Assembly: GCA_964588495.1 (NCBI GenBank)
Contig: CAZPPS010000004.1
Span: forward strand, 1-64,000
Direction of reading: 5' to 3'
DNA: 64,000 nucleotides
Source: CAVPKN01 sp964588495
Lineage (GTDB): Bacteria > Chlamydiota > Chlamydiia > Chlamydiales > JAAKFR01
The position numbers were made by a program, and so were the translations under genes. Below the pieces are notes generated by a model. That model was not told where the DNA came from and made no database searches. It worked only from the letters and a program-made list of their open reading frames with translations. Positions 1 through 8,675 of the stretch are shown piece by piece. Position 1 is the stretch's first letter; every line of letters starts with the position of its first letter.

Positions 1-22
1 TATCTTTTTTTATGCAAAAAAA

Positions 23-131
23 TCCTAAAGTCGAGTCTGTGTTCTCTGTGGTTTAATAAATTTGCACAACGTTGATAGCCGAAGTGTTGCGGGAAATAAT
101 AACCACTGAGAACATAGACTCTACTTTAGGA
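23..131. repeat. Imperfect long inverted repeat, composite repeat copy A1
   Basis: The arms are about 23-55 and 100-131. The left arm reads tcctaaagtcgagtctgtg and continues into ttctctgtggttta; the right arm is its reverse complement with a few mismatches. The 45-nt centre (tttgcacaac...gtgttgcggg) closely resembles the centre of the repeat at 62693-62940, so the two are copies of one element. No gene lies in 1-503: the whole stretch downstream of the peroxiredoxin gene (minus strand) is made of such repeats. Confidence 0.7.
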
Positions 132-149
132 CTTTTGATACAAAAAATA

Positions 150-273
150 ATTCAACACGAAGACACTAAGGCACTAAGACACAAAGAAAAGATATACAAA
201 AATTGTAGAGGCCCTATTTTTTGATTTTTCCTATCTCTTTGTGTCTTTGTATCTTCGTGTCTTCGTGTTGAAT
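150..273. repeat. Inverted repeat built of 8-bp units, copy A2
   Basis: The left arm 150-187 is a run of octamers of the form acacgaag, acactaag, gcactaag, acacaaag. The right arm 235-273 is the reverse complement of such a run (ctttgtgt, ctttgtat, cttcgtgt), with about five mismatches over 39 positions. The loop is about 47 nt. The same octamer arms occur at 37271-37359, 40775-40832 and 62693-62940. Transcribed, it would form a long hairpin. Confidence 0.75.
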
Positions 274-292
274 GAAAACGCAGCTTTTATAC

Positions 293-425
293 AAAAAATC
301 CTAAAGTCGAGACAGAGGACACAGAGAAGGGAAAAGCAACTTACCTTGCTCTTTGAGTCTTTGCTTTCTTTGCGTTGAATTATTTCTTTTTAAAAAGAAA
401 CTAAGGTTCTCAACTACTTTAATTA
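293..425. repeat. Degenerate third repeat copy, with a 19-bp direct repeat
   Basis: The sequence aaaaaatcctaaagtcgag at 293-311 repeats 17-35 exactly. It is followed by acagaggacacagagaa and, after a short loop, by ctctttgagtctttgctttc, a decayed version of the octamer arms. It looks like an eroded member of the same family. I see no promoter or small gene in it. Confidence 0.5.
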
Positions 426-503
426 TTTAGGAGGTGAGAGACGCAGAGCAAATCCAGTAGTGGCCATCTGAGCCAGGTTTTACTCTGCGTTGAAGCTTAT
501 GGG

Positions 504-1088
504 TTAGACGGCTGAAAAGTAATCGAGGAGGCCTTCTTGGGTGGCTTTCATGGTTTTTTTGCCAGGTTCCCAGTTGGCGGGGCACACTTCTCCATGATTT
601 TCGAAAGAGATAAGCGCATCGATCATGCGGATTGCCTCATCGACAGACCTTCCAAGATGGAGATCGTTGACGATCTGGTGACGGACAATGCCCGCTTTGT
701 CAATAAGAAACAGGCCACGATAGGCAATGCCGTCATCTTCTTTTAAAACATCATAGGAAGCTGCAATCTGCTTGTTGATATCGGAAAGAAGAGGATACTG
801 AACCCCTTGAATGCCCCCCTTATTACGAGGAGTGGCAAGCCATGCCATGTGAGAGAAGCAGCTGTCAACAGAACAGCCAACTACCTGAGCGCCCCTTTTT
901 TCAAAATCAGGAAGGCGGTCCTGGAAAGCGTGGAGCTCTGTGGGGCAAACGAACGTAAAATCTAAGGGATAAAAAAAGAGGACAACATACTGGCCGTGCA
1001 TCGATGAGAGAGCACATTCCTGAATCGCTCCTTTCACAACAGCTTTCAATTTAAAATCTGGAGCTTTTTTACCAACTAAGACGCCCAT
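504..1088 (-). CDS. ahpC: Peroxiredoxin, AhpC/TSA family (2-Cys)
   Basis: The 194-aa protein is a typical 2-Cys peroxiredoxin that reduces hydrogen peroxide and organic peroxides in the cytoplasm. The peroxidatic cysteine is Cys48 in FTFVCPTE and the resolving cysteine is Cys169 in EVCPANW; both family signatures are intact and the length is standard. The start ATG is preceded by a GAGGAT ribosome site. Chlamydiae lack catalase, so this is probably a main peroxide defence. The reductant partner (AhpF or a thioredoxin) is not in the window. In C. trachomatis the homologue (CT603, from memory) also lies near uvrD and rpoN. Confidence 0.95.
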   Translation of the reverse strand: MGVLVGKKAPDFKLKAVVKGAIQECALSSMHGQYVVLFFYPLDFTFVCPTELHAFQDRLPDFEKRGAQVVGCSVDSCFSHMAWLATPRNKGGIQGVQYPLLSDINKQIAASYDVLKEDDGIAYRGLFLIDKAGIVRHQIVNDLHLGRSVDEAIRMIDALISFENHGEVCPANWEPGKKTMKATQEGLLDYFSAV

Positions 1089-1150
1089 TTTGAATCCTCA
1101 ATGTAAGAAAATGAAAAGGCTGTGTCAGACAACGACAGCCTTTATGAAAA

Positions 1151-1224
1151 TGCACTGGAGAGGATTCGAACCTCTGACCACCCGGTTCGTAGCCGGGTAC
1201 TCTATCCAGCTGAGCTACCAGTGC
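1151..1224 (-). tRNA. tRNA-Arg (anticodon ACG)
   Basis: On the minus strand a full cloverleaf of 74 nt can be folded. The acceptor stem GCACTGG pairs with CCAGTGC, the D arm contains AGCTCAGCTGGATAGAG, the anticodon stem CCCGG/CCGGG encloses CTACGAA with anticodon ACG, and the T arm contains GGTTCGAATCC. The discriminator base is A and the 3' CCA is not encoded. ACG would be edited to ICG and read CGU, CGC and CGA. It stands alone between the peroxiredoxin and zinc-ribbon genes. Confidence 0.96.
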
Positions 1225-1369
1225 ACAGAATGGTCGAGTATACTCAAGACGGCCCAAACTATCAAGTTTTTTGGAGGGCAAACTGTTCTTTAGAAAAAAT
1301 TATGACCATTTCAGCATCCCTTGGCGGGCGGCGAAGAATCGCCGCACTCCATGGAAGGTTTAGATACAA

Positions 1370-1603
1370 TTAGCTCTTGTCGCAGGGGCAGCAAGGGCTG
1401 CCAGCTCCACATTTTTCCTTCTTGTAGTCGGTGATGTAGAAGCCATCGCCTACAAAACGGAAAGTGGCAGAACCGCCGCCAATCCCCCTCTTAAGGGCAG
1501 ATGCGTGGCATTCGGGACAATCTGTTAAGGGGGCGTCGGTGATTTTCTGACGCTCCTCAAACGCATGGTTGCATTGATCGCATGTGTAATCGTATGTGGG
1601 CAT
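1370..1603 (-). CDS. FmdB-family zinc-ribbon protein
   Basis: A 77-aa protein starting MPTYDYTCDQCNHAFE, which is the FmdB/CxxC regulatory-protein signature: an aromatic-rich strand followed by a CxxC knuckle (Cys8, Cys11) and a second one at DCPECH. The C-terminus adds an unusual cysteine-rich patch, CGAGSPCCPCDKS, that could bind a second metal or a cluster. Members of this family are small putative zinc-binding regulators of unproven function. It follows groEL on the same strand, separated by a strong hairpin. The ribosome site is AAGG. I am confident of the family, not of the role. Confidence 0.85.
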   Translation of the reverse strand: MPTYDYTCDQCNHAFEERQKITDAPLTDCPECHASALKRGIGGGSATFRFVGDGFYITDYKKEKCGAGSPCCPCDKS

Positions 1604-1624
1604 AGAGACCTTTTAGTTTTATTT

Positions 1625-1688
1625 CGTGAACGAGCCCGAGCCCGATCTTAGTTTTTCGGGCTCGGGCGCGGGCGCGGGCTCGTTCACG
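1625..1688. repeat. GC-rich hexamer-unit hairpin after groEL (terminator-like)
   Basis: The left arm 1625-1644 (cgtgaacgagcccgagcccg) pairs with the right arm 1657-1688. The right arm carries two more 6-nt units (gcgggc type), so the arms differ by exactly 12 nt. It lies 27 nt past the groEL stop (minus strand), followed on that strand by AAATAAAAC. It is one of five such hairpins in the window, each just after a stop codon. Confidence 0.8.
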
Positions 1689-1714
1689 AGCAGTTTAGGG
1701 CCAATGTCTTTCTA

Positions 1715-3397
1715 TTACATCATCCCCATACCACCCATTCCTCCCATTCCTCCCATTCCACCCATACCCATATCGCCCATTCCGCCCATTCCACCCATAG
1801 GGGCAGCAGCTTCTTTAGGTTTGGGTGTATCGGTGATCATGGCAGCTGTTGTCAGGAGAAGTCCTGATACAGAGGCGGCATAACGAAGGGCTGATTTGGT
1901 CACGAGTACCGGATCAATAACGCCTGCTTTCACAAGATCCATAAACTCATCTGTAAGACCGTTGTAGCCCCAGTTGGGTTCATTTTTCTCATAAATTTTT
2001 TCCGCGATCAGATTTCCCTGTTTGCCGCAGTTCGTTGCAATTGCAGAAGCAGGAGCAAAAGCCGCTTCTCGTATAATTTTAACGCCTACAGCTTCATCGC
2101 CTGTAAGATTCAAACGATCTAGGCATTTGATGGCTTTGAGCAGCGCCACACCGCCGCCAGGAACAATTCCTTCCTGAGCTGCAGCTCTTGTCGCGTGCAA
2201 AGCATCTTCAACGCGGGCTTTTTTCTCTTTCATTTCAGTCTCAGTCGTCGCTCCCACTTTAATGACAGCCACTCCGCCGACGAGTTTTGCAAGTCTCTCT
2301 TCCAGCTTTTCTTTGTCGTAATCAGAAGTCGAGGCTGCAATTTCAGCGCGGATCTGCGCTTCTCTTGCTTTGACTCTTTTGAGATCGCCCGCACCGTCGA
2401 CAATGGTTGTGTTTTCTTTGGAAATCTTAATCGTCTTGGCTCTTCCAAGAACTTCTGCCCCTACCTCTTCAAGGTTCAGACCGATTTCTTCAGAAACAAC
2501 TGTAGCTCCTGTCAAGCAGGCAATATCTTCCAGCATCGACTTGCGTCTATCGCCAAAACCTGGGGCTTTAACTGCACAAACTGGCAAGCCACCTTTAAGC
2601 TTATTCACAACAAGTGTCGCAAGCGCTTCGCTATCCACATCTTCTGCGACAATCAGCAAAGGTCTTGTCCCATTTTGCATCGTTTTTTCAAGAACAGGGA
2701 TCAATTCTTTGGCGCTCGAAACTTTTTTATCGACGAGAAGCACCAGACAGTTTTCAAGCTCGACGCTCATATGCTCTGGATTTGTGATAAAATAGGGTGA
2801 CAAATAACCTTTGTCAAATTGCATTCCCTCAACAACATCGAGAACAGTTTCAATTCCTTTCGCTTCATCAACTGTGATGATCCCATCCTTGCCCACTTTA
2901 CCCATCGCTTCAGCAATGATTTTTCCGATATCTTCGTCGTTATTTGCAGAAATAGTGGCAATCTGTTGGATCTCTTCAGGCGTTTTGATAGGAGCTGCCA
3001 TCTTTGTCAACTCTGTCGTCACAGCCTCTACAGCTTTATCGATACCCCGTTTCACGCTCATCGGATTGGCACCGGCTGTCACGTTTTTGACACCTGATGT
3101 GTAGATAGCTTCTGCAAGTACGATCGCAGTTGTGGTTCCATCTCCTGCAATATCTGACGTTTTAGAAGCCACTTCTTTTACAAGCTGGGCTCCCATGTTT
3201 TCAAATTTGTCTTTCAGAGAGACTTCTTTTGCAACTGTCACACCATCTTTTGTAGAAAGAGGAGCGCCATAACTTTTTTTAATCACTACATTGCGCCCTT
3301 TGGGGCCCAAAGTGACAATCACAGCTTTTGCAAGCTTGCGGATACCTTCCTGGATCGCTTTTAGAGCATCCTGATTAAACTTAAAACACTTTGACAT
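1715..3397 (-). CDS. groEL: Chaperonin GroEL (60 kDa)
   Basis: A 560-aa cytoplasmic chaperonin that folds proteins inside a double heptameric ring capped by GroES. The ATP-binding GDGTTT is at residues 85-90, the GGGVALL segment is in the second equatorial part, and the C-terminal tail is a long Gly-Gly-Met repeat (about residues 533-560), as in canonical GroELs. It follows groES by 19 nt, so this is the primary groESL copy. Chlamydiae also carry diverged GroEL paralogues without groES; the intact tail and the groES partner argue against this being one of those. Confidence 0.98.
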   Translation of the reverse strand: MSKCFKFNQDALKAIQEGIRKLAKAVIVTLGPKGRNVVIKKSYGAPLSTKDGVTVAKEVSLKDKFENMGAQLVKEVASKTSDIAGDGTTTAIVLAEAIYTSGVKNVTAGANPMSVKRGIDKAVEAVTTELTKMAAPIKTPEEIQQIATISANNDEDIGKIIAEAMGKVGKDGIITVDEAKGIETVLDVVEGMQFDKGYLSPYFITNPEHMSVELENCLVLLVDKKVSSAKELIPVLEKTMQNGTRPLLIVAEDVDSEALATLVVNKLKGGLPVCAVKAPGFGDRRKSMLEDIACLTGATVVSEEIGLNLEEVGAEVLGRAKTIKISKENTTIVDGAGDLKRVKAREAQIRAEIAASTSDYDKEKLEERLAKLVGGVAVIKVGATTETEMKEKKARVEDALHATRAAAQEGIVPGGGVALLKAIKCLDRLNLTGDEAVGVKIIREAAFAPASAIATNCGKQGNLIAEKIYEKNEPNWGYNGLTDEFMDLVKAGVIDPVLVTKSALRYAASVSGLLLTTAAMITDTPKPKEAAAPMGGMGGMGDMGMGGMGGMGGMGGMGMM

Positions 3398-3416
3398 AAC
3401 AATTTCCTTTAACCTA

Positions 3417-3710
3417 TTATACGAGAACGCCCAAAATATCTTCTTCGCTCATGATGAGAAACTCTTCTTCAGAGTTCTTATCTTTAACTTCTGTTCCTGC
3501 ATAAGAAGAAAACAGAACACGGTCGCCGACTTTAACAGTCAATGGATGGACTTTACCCTCTTCGTCTCTAACGCCTGGACCTACAGCTACAATTTCCCCT
3601 TCTTTAGGTTTTTCTTGTGCAGTCTCGGGAAGGATAATTCCCCCCTTAGAGGTCTGAGCTTTAAAACGCTTAACCAAAACGCGATTGTTTAAAGGTTTAA
3701 TTTTTTGCAT
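3417..3710 (-). CDS. groES: Co-chaperonin GroES (10 kDa)
   Basis: A 97-aa protein beginning MQKIKPLNNRVLVKR, with the family's β-barrel and a GGIILPETAQEKP mobile-loop region that contacts GroEL; the loop IIL motif is intact. The length is standard. A ribosome site AGGAG lies nine nt before the ATG. It is the first gene of the groES-groEL operon, and a clear promoter lies upstream (3747-3776). No CIRCE-type inverted repeat (TTAGCACTC / GAGTGCTAA) is visible between that promoter and the start codon. Confidence 0.97.
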   Translation of the reverse strand: MQKIKPLNNRVLVKRFKAQTSKGGIILPETAQEKPKEGEIVAVGPGVRDEEGKVHPLTVKVGDRVLFSSYAGTEVKDKNSEEEFLIMSEEDILGVLV

Positions 3711-3746
3711 GTGGGATCTCTCCTAATTTATAGATATCAGAGTAGG

Positions 3747-3776
3747 ATTTTAGGAAAGATAACCGTTTCCTGTCAA
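3747..3776 (-). promoter_or_regulatory. Predicted housekeeping promoter of groES-groEL
   Basis: Read on the minus strand, TTGACA (3776-3771) and TAAAAT (3752-3747) are separated by 18 nt. This matches the vegetative sigma (sigma-70/66) consensus at 11 of 12 positions. Transcription would start near 3740, about 30 nt before the groES ATG. This is a sequence match only. Confidence 0.6.
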
Positions 3777-3828
3777 GGAAGAAAGCCTCTTTTTAGCAAA
3801 AAAGACCATCGACTGCTAATCCTCATAC

Positions 3829-3874
3829 CCGTGCGTGACCGTGCCCGTGACTGAACGGCCTCGGCCACGCACGG
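3829..3874. repeat. GC-rich hexamer-unit hairpin after the NamZ-like gene
   Basis: ccgtgcgtgacc at 3829-3840 pairs, with one mismatch, with ggccacgcacgg at 3863-3874; between them lie another one and a half gtgccc/gtgact units. It sits 5 nt past the stop of the minus-strand gene at 3880. The outer end carries the ACGGAATTTTT flank seen at the hairpin after rpoN. Confidence 0.7.
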
Positions 3875-3879
3875 AATTT

Positions 3880-5112
3880 TTAATCGTAATCTTTTAACAG
3901 ATATTTCTTACGGATGGGCAAGAAGTCGGAACGGGCTTTGGCGCACAGATTACGGAGCTTCCAGATGATATACTTTTCTTGAGTGAGGATCTTTAAAATC
4001 TCTTCGCTGCCGCTGAGTTTATTGAAAACATCCTTTTTATTGGCATTTTGGAGGACAACTGCCATGGCCTCTTCAAAGTGTTTGGGGTATAAGTTTTTGA
4101 GCACTCCCATGATCGTAAATTGGGTGGTCACAGGAAGAAATTGATTGGGATTGGTGATAACGATGCGGACGCCGTGGCAATTTTCCTGCTTGAATTTGCC
4201 AAAAAAGGGGCAGTAGTGGAATGCCTGAAAAAAAACGCCCGGCAAGCGCATCTGGTTAAGTTTTTCAGCGAACTTTTCCGGTTCTATCCAGGGGGCTCCA
4301 ATCAGTTTAAACGGAAGCGTGTAGCCAATACCAATGTTCGTTATGGAACAATGGCCAATCAAACCTGTCGCCGGGTAAAAAAAAGGGGTATCGGCTTCTG
4401 GTATTTGCGGGCTTGTGGGGACCCAAACAAGATTTGTATCTGCAAAAGCCATATCCCGCTTCCAACCAATACAAGGTATGACGGTGAGCTTGCACCCAAT
4501 TTTGTATTCTTCGTTAAACAAGCGGGCAAGCTCTGCAACAGTCATGCCATGACAGTAAGGAACATTGGCATAACCTAGAAAAGAACGCCATTTCTCTTCT
4601 ACTAAAGGACCATCAACAACAATACCTCCCATAGGATTGGGACGGTCGAGGACAAGAAAAGGAATCGAAGCTTTGGCAGCCTCTTCCATACAGTAAAAAA
4701 GGGTCGAGACATATGTGTAAGATCTTGTCCCAATATCTTGCATATCGAAGATCAGCAAATCGACAAGCCCCAGCATCTCTTCAGTGGGCCGTCTTCTTGC
4801 TCCAAACAATCCATAAACTGGAATGTCCCCAATCGATTGATCGGCAATCTCTTCATAAGCATAGGCGCTTCCATAATAGCCATGTTCGGGGGCAAAAACG
4901 CACACGATTTTGTAATCTTTCTGGTGCGCTTTTAGAAGATCAAATGTCGCTTGCAAATGCGAATTGATGGCCGAGTGATTGGTAATGATCCCAATGCGTT
5001 TGCCTTTTAAAAGGGGCAAATGCTTTTCGATCAAAACATCGGCTCCCACTTTGACTTGCGCCTGGCAAATGGAGGAAGCAAAAAGAGCTATCAGTAGCAG
5101 TATCATGCGCAT
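3880..5112 (-). CDS. Secreted DUF1343/NamZ-family protein (putative exo-muramidase)
   Basis: A 410-aa protein with a signal peptide (MRMILLLIALFASSICQAQ). The mature part shows the DUF1343 fold signatures: GIITNHSAI, FAPEHGY, LLIFDMQDIGTRSYTY, LDRPNPMGG and PYCHGMTVAELA. The B. subtilis member NamZ is an exo-acting beta-N-acetylmuramidase that removes MurNAc from peptidoglycan fragments, so a periplasmic peptidoglycan-recycling role is likely. That would fit chlamydiae, which make little peptidoglycan and must dispose of the fragments. The C. trachomatis homologue is CT605 (from memory). The family call is firm; the activity is inferred. Confidence 0.85.
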   Translation of the reverse strand: MRMILLLIALFASSICQAQVKVGADVLIEKHLPLLKGKRIGIITNHSAINSHLQATFDLLKAHQKDYKIVCVFAPEHGYYGSAYAYEEIADQSIGDIPVYGLFGARRRPTEEMLGLVDLLIFDMQDIGTRSYTYVSTLFYCMEEAAKASIPFLVLDRPNPMGGIVVDGPLVEEKWRSFLGYANVPYCHGMTVAELARLFNEEYKIGCKLTVIPCIGWKRDMAFADTNLVWVPTSPQIPEADTPFFYPATGLIGHCSITNIGIGYTLPFKLIGAPWIEPEKFAEKLNQMRLPGVFFQAFHYCPFFGKFKQENCHGVRIVITNPNQFLPVTTQFTIMGVLKNLYPKHFEEAMAVVLQNANKKDVFNKLSGSEEILKILTQEKYIIWKLRNLCAKARSDFLPIRKKYLLKDYD

Positions 5113-5176
5113 AGGTCAACAGTAGGGCTTTTTTGAGATTCTTTGCAATAAAAGGATTATTGTGTAAAAGCGGTTT

Positions 5177-8100
5177 ATGTCACCCAATCAATTTTTAAAA
5201 CAGATAGCCCTTAAGCCACTGCCTCGCAGTCAGAGAGCAGATCTCACCTTAGAACTCACAAAACTGCTGCTGGAGTCGACCCAGACAGAAACCACGCGCA
5301 AAGAGAAAAAGCGGGAAGAGTGGTTTTGGCATTTGGCACAAGATCCTGAAGGGCGAGCCTTCCTTACAGCCATGACCGATCAATGCTTTAGATCCCACTC
5401 TTCAAAACGGGCCGCCAATCAGCTGAAGTTTTTGATCCAGAAATTCGGCGTGCCCAAATTTCTCAATCCCTTTGAACGCCTGAACTTTGATCTGTTTTTT
5501 CTTTTGGGCCATACGTTTCCAGGTTTTTTTATGCCCCTCATCCGCAAACAATTGCGGGGCGAAATGCGCCATGTGCTTCTTCCGGAAGAGCCCAAAAAAC
5601 AGGCGGAATATATAAAAAAATGTCAGAAAAAAAATATCCGAATCAACCTGAACCACCTGGGAGAGGCTATTTTAGGTGAAAAAGAGGCCTGTAATAGACT
5701 CCGCACTTATCTAGAAGATCTAGCCAATCCAAACATTGAATATATTTCGGTTAAGATTTCTGCCCTCTACTCTCAAATCAATCTGGTTGGTTTTGAAGGT
5801 TCTTTAGAAACCATCGCAGAACGTCTCCGGCTGTTGTATACGGTGGCTCAGAAATATCACTTTAAGGGCCCGGACGGCACCTTGAGGGCCAAATTTGTCA
5901 ATTTGGACATGGAGGAATATAAGGATCTCGATCTTACTGTGACAGCCTTTACAAAAGTTCTGAGTGAAAAGACATTTTTGAAAACGCATGCCGGAATTGT
6001 CCTCCAAAGCTACCTCCCTGACGCCTTTTCTGTACAAAAAAAATTGACAGAATGGGCTCAAGAGCGTCTTGAAAAAGGGGGCGCTCCGATCAAGATACGT
6101 CTCGTCAAAGGGGCCAATCTCGCCATGGAGGCAGTCGATAGCTCCCTCCATAATTGGAATCAGGCCCCTTTTGAGCATAAAGTAGAAAGTGATGCCAACT
6201 TTAAACGGATGCTTGAATATGGTTGTCAAAAAAATCATGCTCAAGCTGTCCATATCGGAGTAGGATCTCACAATTTATTCGATATCGCTTATGCTCTGAT
6301 TTTACGTGCGGAAAATGGCGTCGAAGACTTTGTGAGCTTTGAGATGCTTGAGGGGATGGCAAAACCGATGCGGGAAGTTGTCCGCAAACTGACAGGCTCG
6401 ATTCTCTTATATTGCCCAGAGGCGAAAGAAAAAGATTTTCATACAGCCGTTGCCTATTTGATCCGCCGCCTCGACGAAAATTGCGGCCCTGAGAACTTTC
6501 TCAGAAACTTTTACAATTTGAAACCTGAAAATAGAGTTTGGCAGCATGAAAAAGAGAAATTTTTAGAAAGCTGCCACCTTATCGACAGTCTGGACTCGAG
6601 TCCAAGACGCCTTCAAAAAATGGAAAAGCATAATGAGCCAGACACCGATTTTGCTCTAGAAGTGAATAGAGAATGGTCAGATGCAATTTTTAAGGAATGG
6701 AAACAAAAAAAACATCCTCATATTCCCCTTATGATCGGTTCTGAAGAAATTATCAGCCTTCCAGAAAATGGATTTGACCCTTCAAATCAGGGCAATGTGC
6801 TCTATCAATATAGCTTGGCAGATGTCCCATTGATCGAAAAAGCGCTTCACTGTGCAGAAGAAGGGCATCAAAAGTGGTCCAGCCTAGACTTTGAAACACG
6901 TTCTCAAATGCTAGCCCAAGCAGCTTCCCTATTTAGAGAACGGAGAAAAGATTTGATCGGCGCTATGATCACAGATGGGGGCAAAACCGTTCAGGAAGCG
7001 GATCCCGAAGTCTCAGAAGCGATCGATTTTATTGAGTATTACCGGAAAAACTGGAAAGAGATTCTCGAAATCAAAGAAATCAGCTGGTCTGCTAAAGGTA
7101 CAGTCCTTGTGGCCCCTCCCTGGAATTTTCCGTGCGCCATCCCAGTTTCGGGAATAGCCGCTGCTCTTTGCGCAGGCAATAGTGTTTTGTTTAAACCAGC
7201 CCCTGAGACTGTCCTTGTAGGCTGGCATCTCGTTAACTGTTTTTGGCAGGCAGGGATTCCCAAAGATGTTCTTCAGTTTATCAACTGCAAAGAAGAGCCT
7301 GTGGGCAACTATTTGATTAAACATCCTAAAGTTGCCTCCATTATTTTGACAGGAGCCACAGAGACTGCCAAAAAATTCTTAAAAATGCGCCCAGGACTTG
7401 ATTTGCATGCTGAAACGGGGGGCAAAAATGCGATGATTGTCACAGCGATGAGTGATCGAGATTTGGCTGTGCGGGATATTATCGCCTCTGCCTTCGGCCA
7501 TTCAGGGCAAAAATGCAGCGCTTGCAGCCTTCTTATTTTAGAAAAGGAGGTCTACGATGATCCTCAATTTAAAAATCAGCTTCTGGATGCTGCCAGCAGC
7601 CTGAAAGTAGCCTCTGCGTGGGACAAAAATGCCAAAATAACTCCCCTAATACATCCTCCAGAAACGCATCTTTTCAGGGCTTTGACACAACTCGAAGAGG
7701 GGGAAGAATGGCTGCTGCAGCCCAACCAAAACCATCACCTTTCCAATTTGTGGAGTCCAGGGATCAAGTGGGGCGTAAAACCGGGGAGCTTTACCCATCA
7801 AAAAGAGCTTTTTGGTCCTGTTTTGGGCGTCATGCGGGCAGAAAATTTAAAGGAAGCCATCGAATTGGCAAATGGAACTCCCTATGGACTCACATCGGGG
7901 CTACATTCCTTGGATGAGCGTGAGCAAACTTATTGGCGCAAGCACATTGTAGCGGGTAATCTTTACATCAATCGGGGGATCACAGGTGCCATTGTAGGCC
8001 GACAACCTTTTGGAGGGACAAAAGCAAGTAGCTTTGGCTCCACAAAAGCGGGAGGGCCCAATTATGTGCATCAGTTTGCAATTCCAAAACAAATCGAACT

Positions 8101-8668
8101 CCCAAAAGAAAAATCGGACCTCCCTCCAAATCTCATTCCTTTAATTTCAGCTCTAAATGCTTTCCAATTGACTCCAGAGCAGGAAAATATTTGGAAAAAA
8201 AGTGTGGAGAGCTATTCCTATTGGGCGGCCATTTTAAAAAAACATACCGATTCTGCTCCCATCGTGGGCCAAGACAATTTTTTCTACCATGTCCCCATCG
8301 AAAAGTGCCACATCCGTATTGAGCGCGAAAGCGACATACTACCCCTTCTACAAGTCATTGCAGCTTGTTTGATCTGCAAGACCCCATGCGAAGTCTCGTC
8401 CAATTTTCCACTGCCAGTGCTTGCCGATGTTGTTCCTGTTCACGTCGAAGATGAGGCCACCCTTCTTTCAAGAAATCCCTCTTGCATCCGTCTTTTGGAA
8501 CCCCGTTCCTTGTGGCTTAAGGAACATGCCGCAGAACGGAGCATTCCTATAAAAGATGCTCCTGTCCTATCAAGCGGCAGGTTTGAGCTTCTCAATTACT
8601 TGCGGGAGGTTTCCTTAAGCATTAACTACCACCGCTACGGCTACCTCGGTCTCCATAATATCAGGTAG
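5177..8668 (+). CDS. putA: Bifunctional proline dehydrogenase / P5C dehydrogenase
   Basis: The 1163-aa protein oxidises proline to glutamate in two steps. The N-terminal half is the FAD proline-dehydrogenase barrel (NHLGEA, VKISALY near residue 192, RLVKGAN near 308, GSHNLFDIAYAL near 364). The middle is the aldehyde dehydrogenase (about 520-1000): the catalytic glutamate lies in HAETGGKN (near 743) and the cysteine in GHSGQKCSACS (near 777). There is no N-terminal ribbon-helix-helix domain, so it is an enzyme only, not the autoregulatory PutA. The last 150 residues belong to the long C-terminal extension found in some PutAs. Electrons would enter the quinone pool, linking it to the respiratory genes elsewhere in the window. 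Confidence 0.95.
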   Translation: MSPNQFLKQIALKPLPRSQRADLTLELTKLLLESTQTETTRKEKKREEWFWHLAQDPEGRAFLTAMTDQCFRSHSSKRAANQLKFLIQKFGVPKFLNPFERLNFDLFFLLGHTFPGFFMPLIRKQLRGEMRHVLLPEEPKKQAEYIKKCQKKNIRINLNHLGEAILGEKEACNRLRTYLEDLANPNIEYISVKISALYSQINLVGFEGSLETIAERLRLLYTVAQKYHFKGPDGTLRAKFVNLDMEEYKDLDLTVTAFTKVLSEKTFLKTHAGIVLQSYLPDAFSVQKKLTEWAQERLEKGGAPIKIRLVKGANLAMEAVDSSLHNWNQAPFEHKVESDANFKRMLEYGCQKNHAQAVHIGVGSHNLFDIAYALILRAENGVEDFVSFEMLEGMAKPMREVVRKLTGSILLYCPEAKEKDFHTAVAYLIRRLDENCGPENFLRNFYNLKPENRVWQHEKEKFLESCHLIDSLDSSPRRLQKMEKHNEPDTDFALEVNREWSDAIFKEWKQKKHPHIPLMIGSEEIISLPENGFDPSNQGNVLYQYSLADVPLIEKALHCAEEGHQKWSSLDFETRSQMLAQAASLFRERRKDLIGAMITDGGKTVQEADPEVSEAIDFIEYYRKNWKEILEIKEISWSAKGTVLVAPPWNFPCAIPVSGIAAALCAGNSVLFKPAPETVLVGWHLVNCFWQAGIPKDVLQFINCKEEPVGNYLIKHPKVASIILTGATETAKKFLKMRPGLDLHAETGGKNAMIVTAMSDRDLAVRDIIASAFGHSGQKCSACSLLILEKEVYDDPQFKNQLLDAASSLKVASAWDKNAKITPLIHPPETHLFRALTQLEEGEEWLLQPNQNHHLSNLWSPGIKWGVKPGSFTHQKELFGPVLGVMRAENLKEAIELANGTPYGLTSGLHSLDEREQTYWRKHIVAGNLYINRGITGAIVGRQPFGGTKASSFGSTKAGGPNYVHQFAIPKQIELPKEKSDLPPNLIPLISALNAFQLTPEQENIWKKSVESYSYWAAILKKHTDSAPIVGQDNFFYHVPIEKCHIRIERESDILPLLQVIAACLICKTPCEVSSNFPLPVLADVVPVHVEDEATLLSRNPSCIRLLEPRSLWLKEHAAERSIPIKDAPVLSSGRFELLNYLREVSLSINYHRYGYLGLHNIR

Positions 8669-8675
8669 TTTCGAT

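Noticed and set aside
150..273. Octamer-rich arms looked like a CRISPR array.
   Set aside because: The units are contiguous 8-mers with no unique spacers, and the two halves are reverse complements. No cas gene is present.
1069..1373. Several open frames across the tRNA-Arg gene on both strands.
   Set aside because: They overlap a well-folded tRNA and have no family pattern.
2195..2800. A 201-codon open frame on the plus strand inside groEL.
   Set aside because: It is antisense to a perfectly conserved groEL, Phe/Cys-rich with no known motif, and has no ribosome site; it is a shadow of the groEL codon pattern. Similar antisense frames in putA, recB, greA and cytochrome b were dropped for the same reason.
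3711..3830. A CIRCE heat-shock operator upstream of groES.
   Set aside because: I searched both strands of the spacer for TTAGCACTC/GAGTGCTAA and found nothing close.
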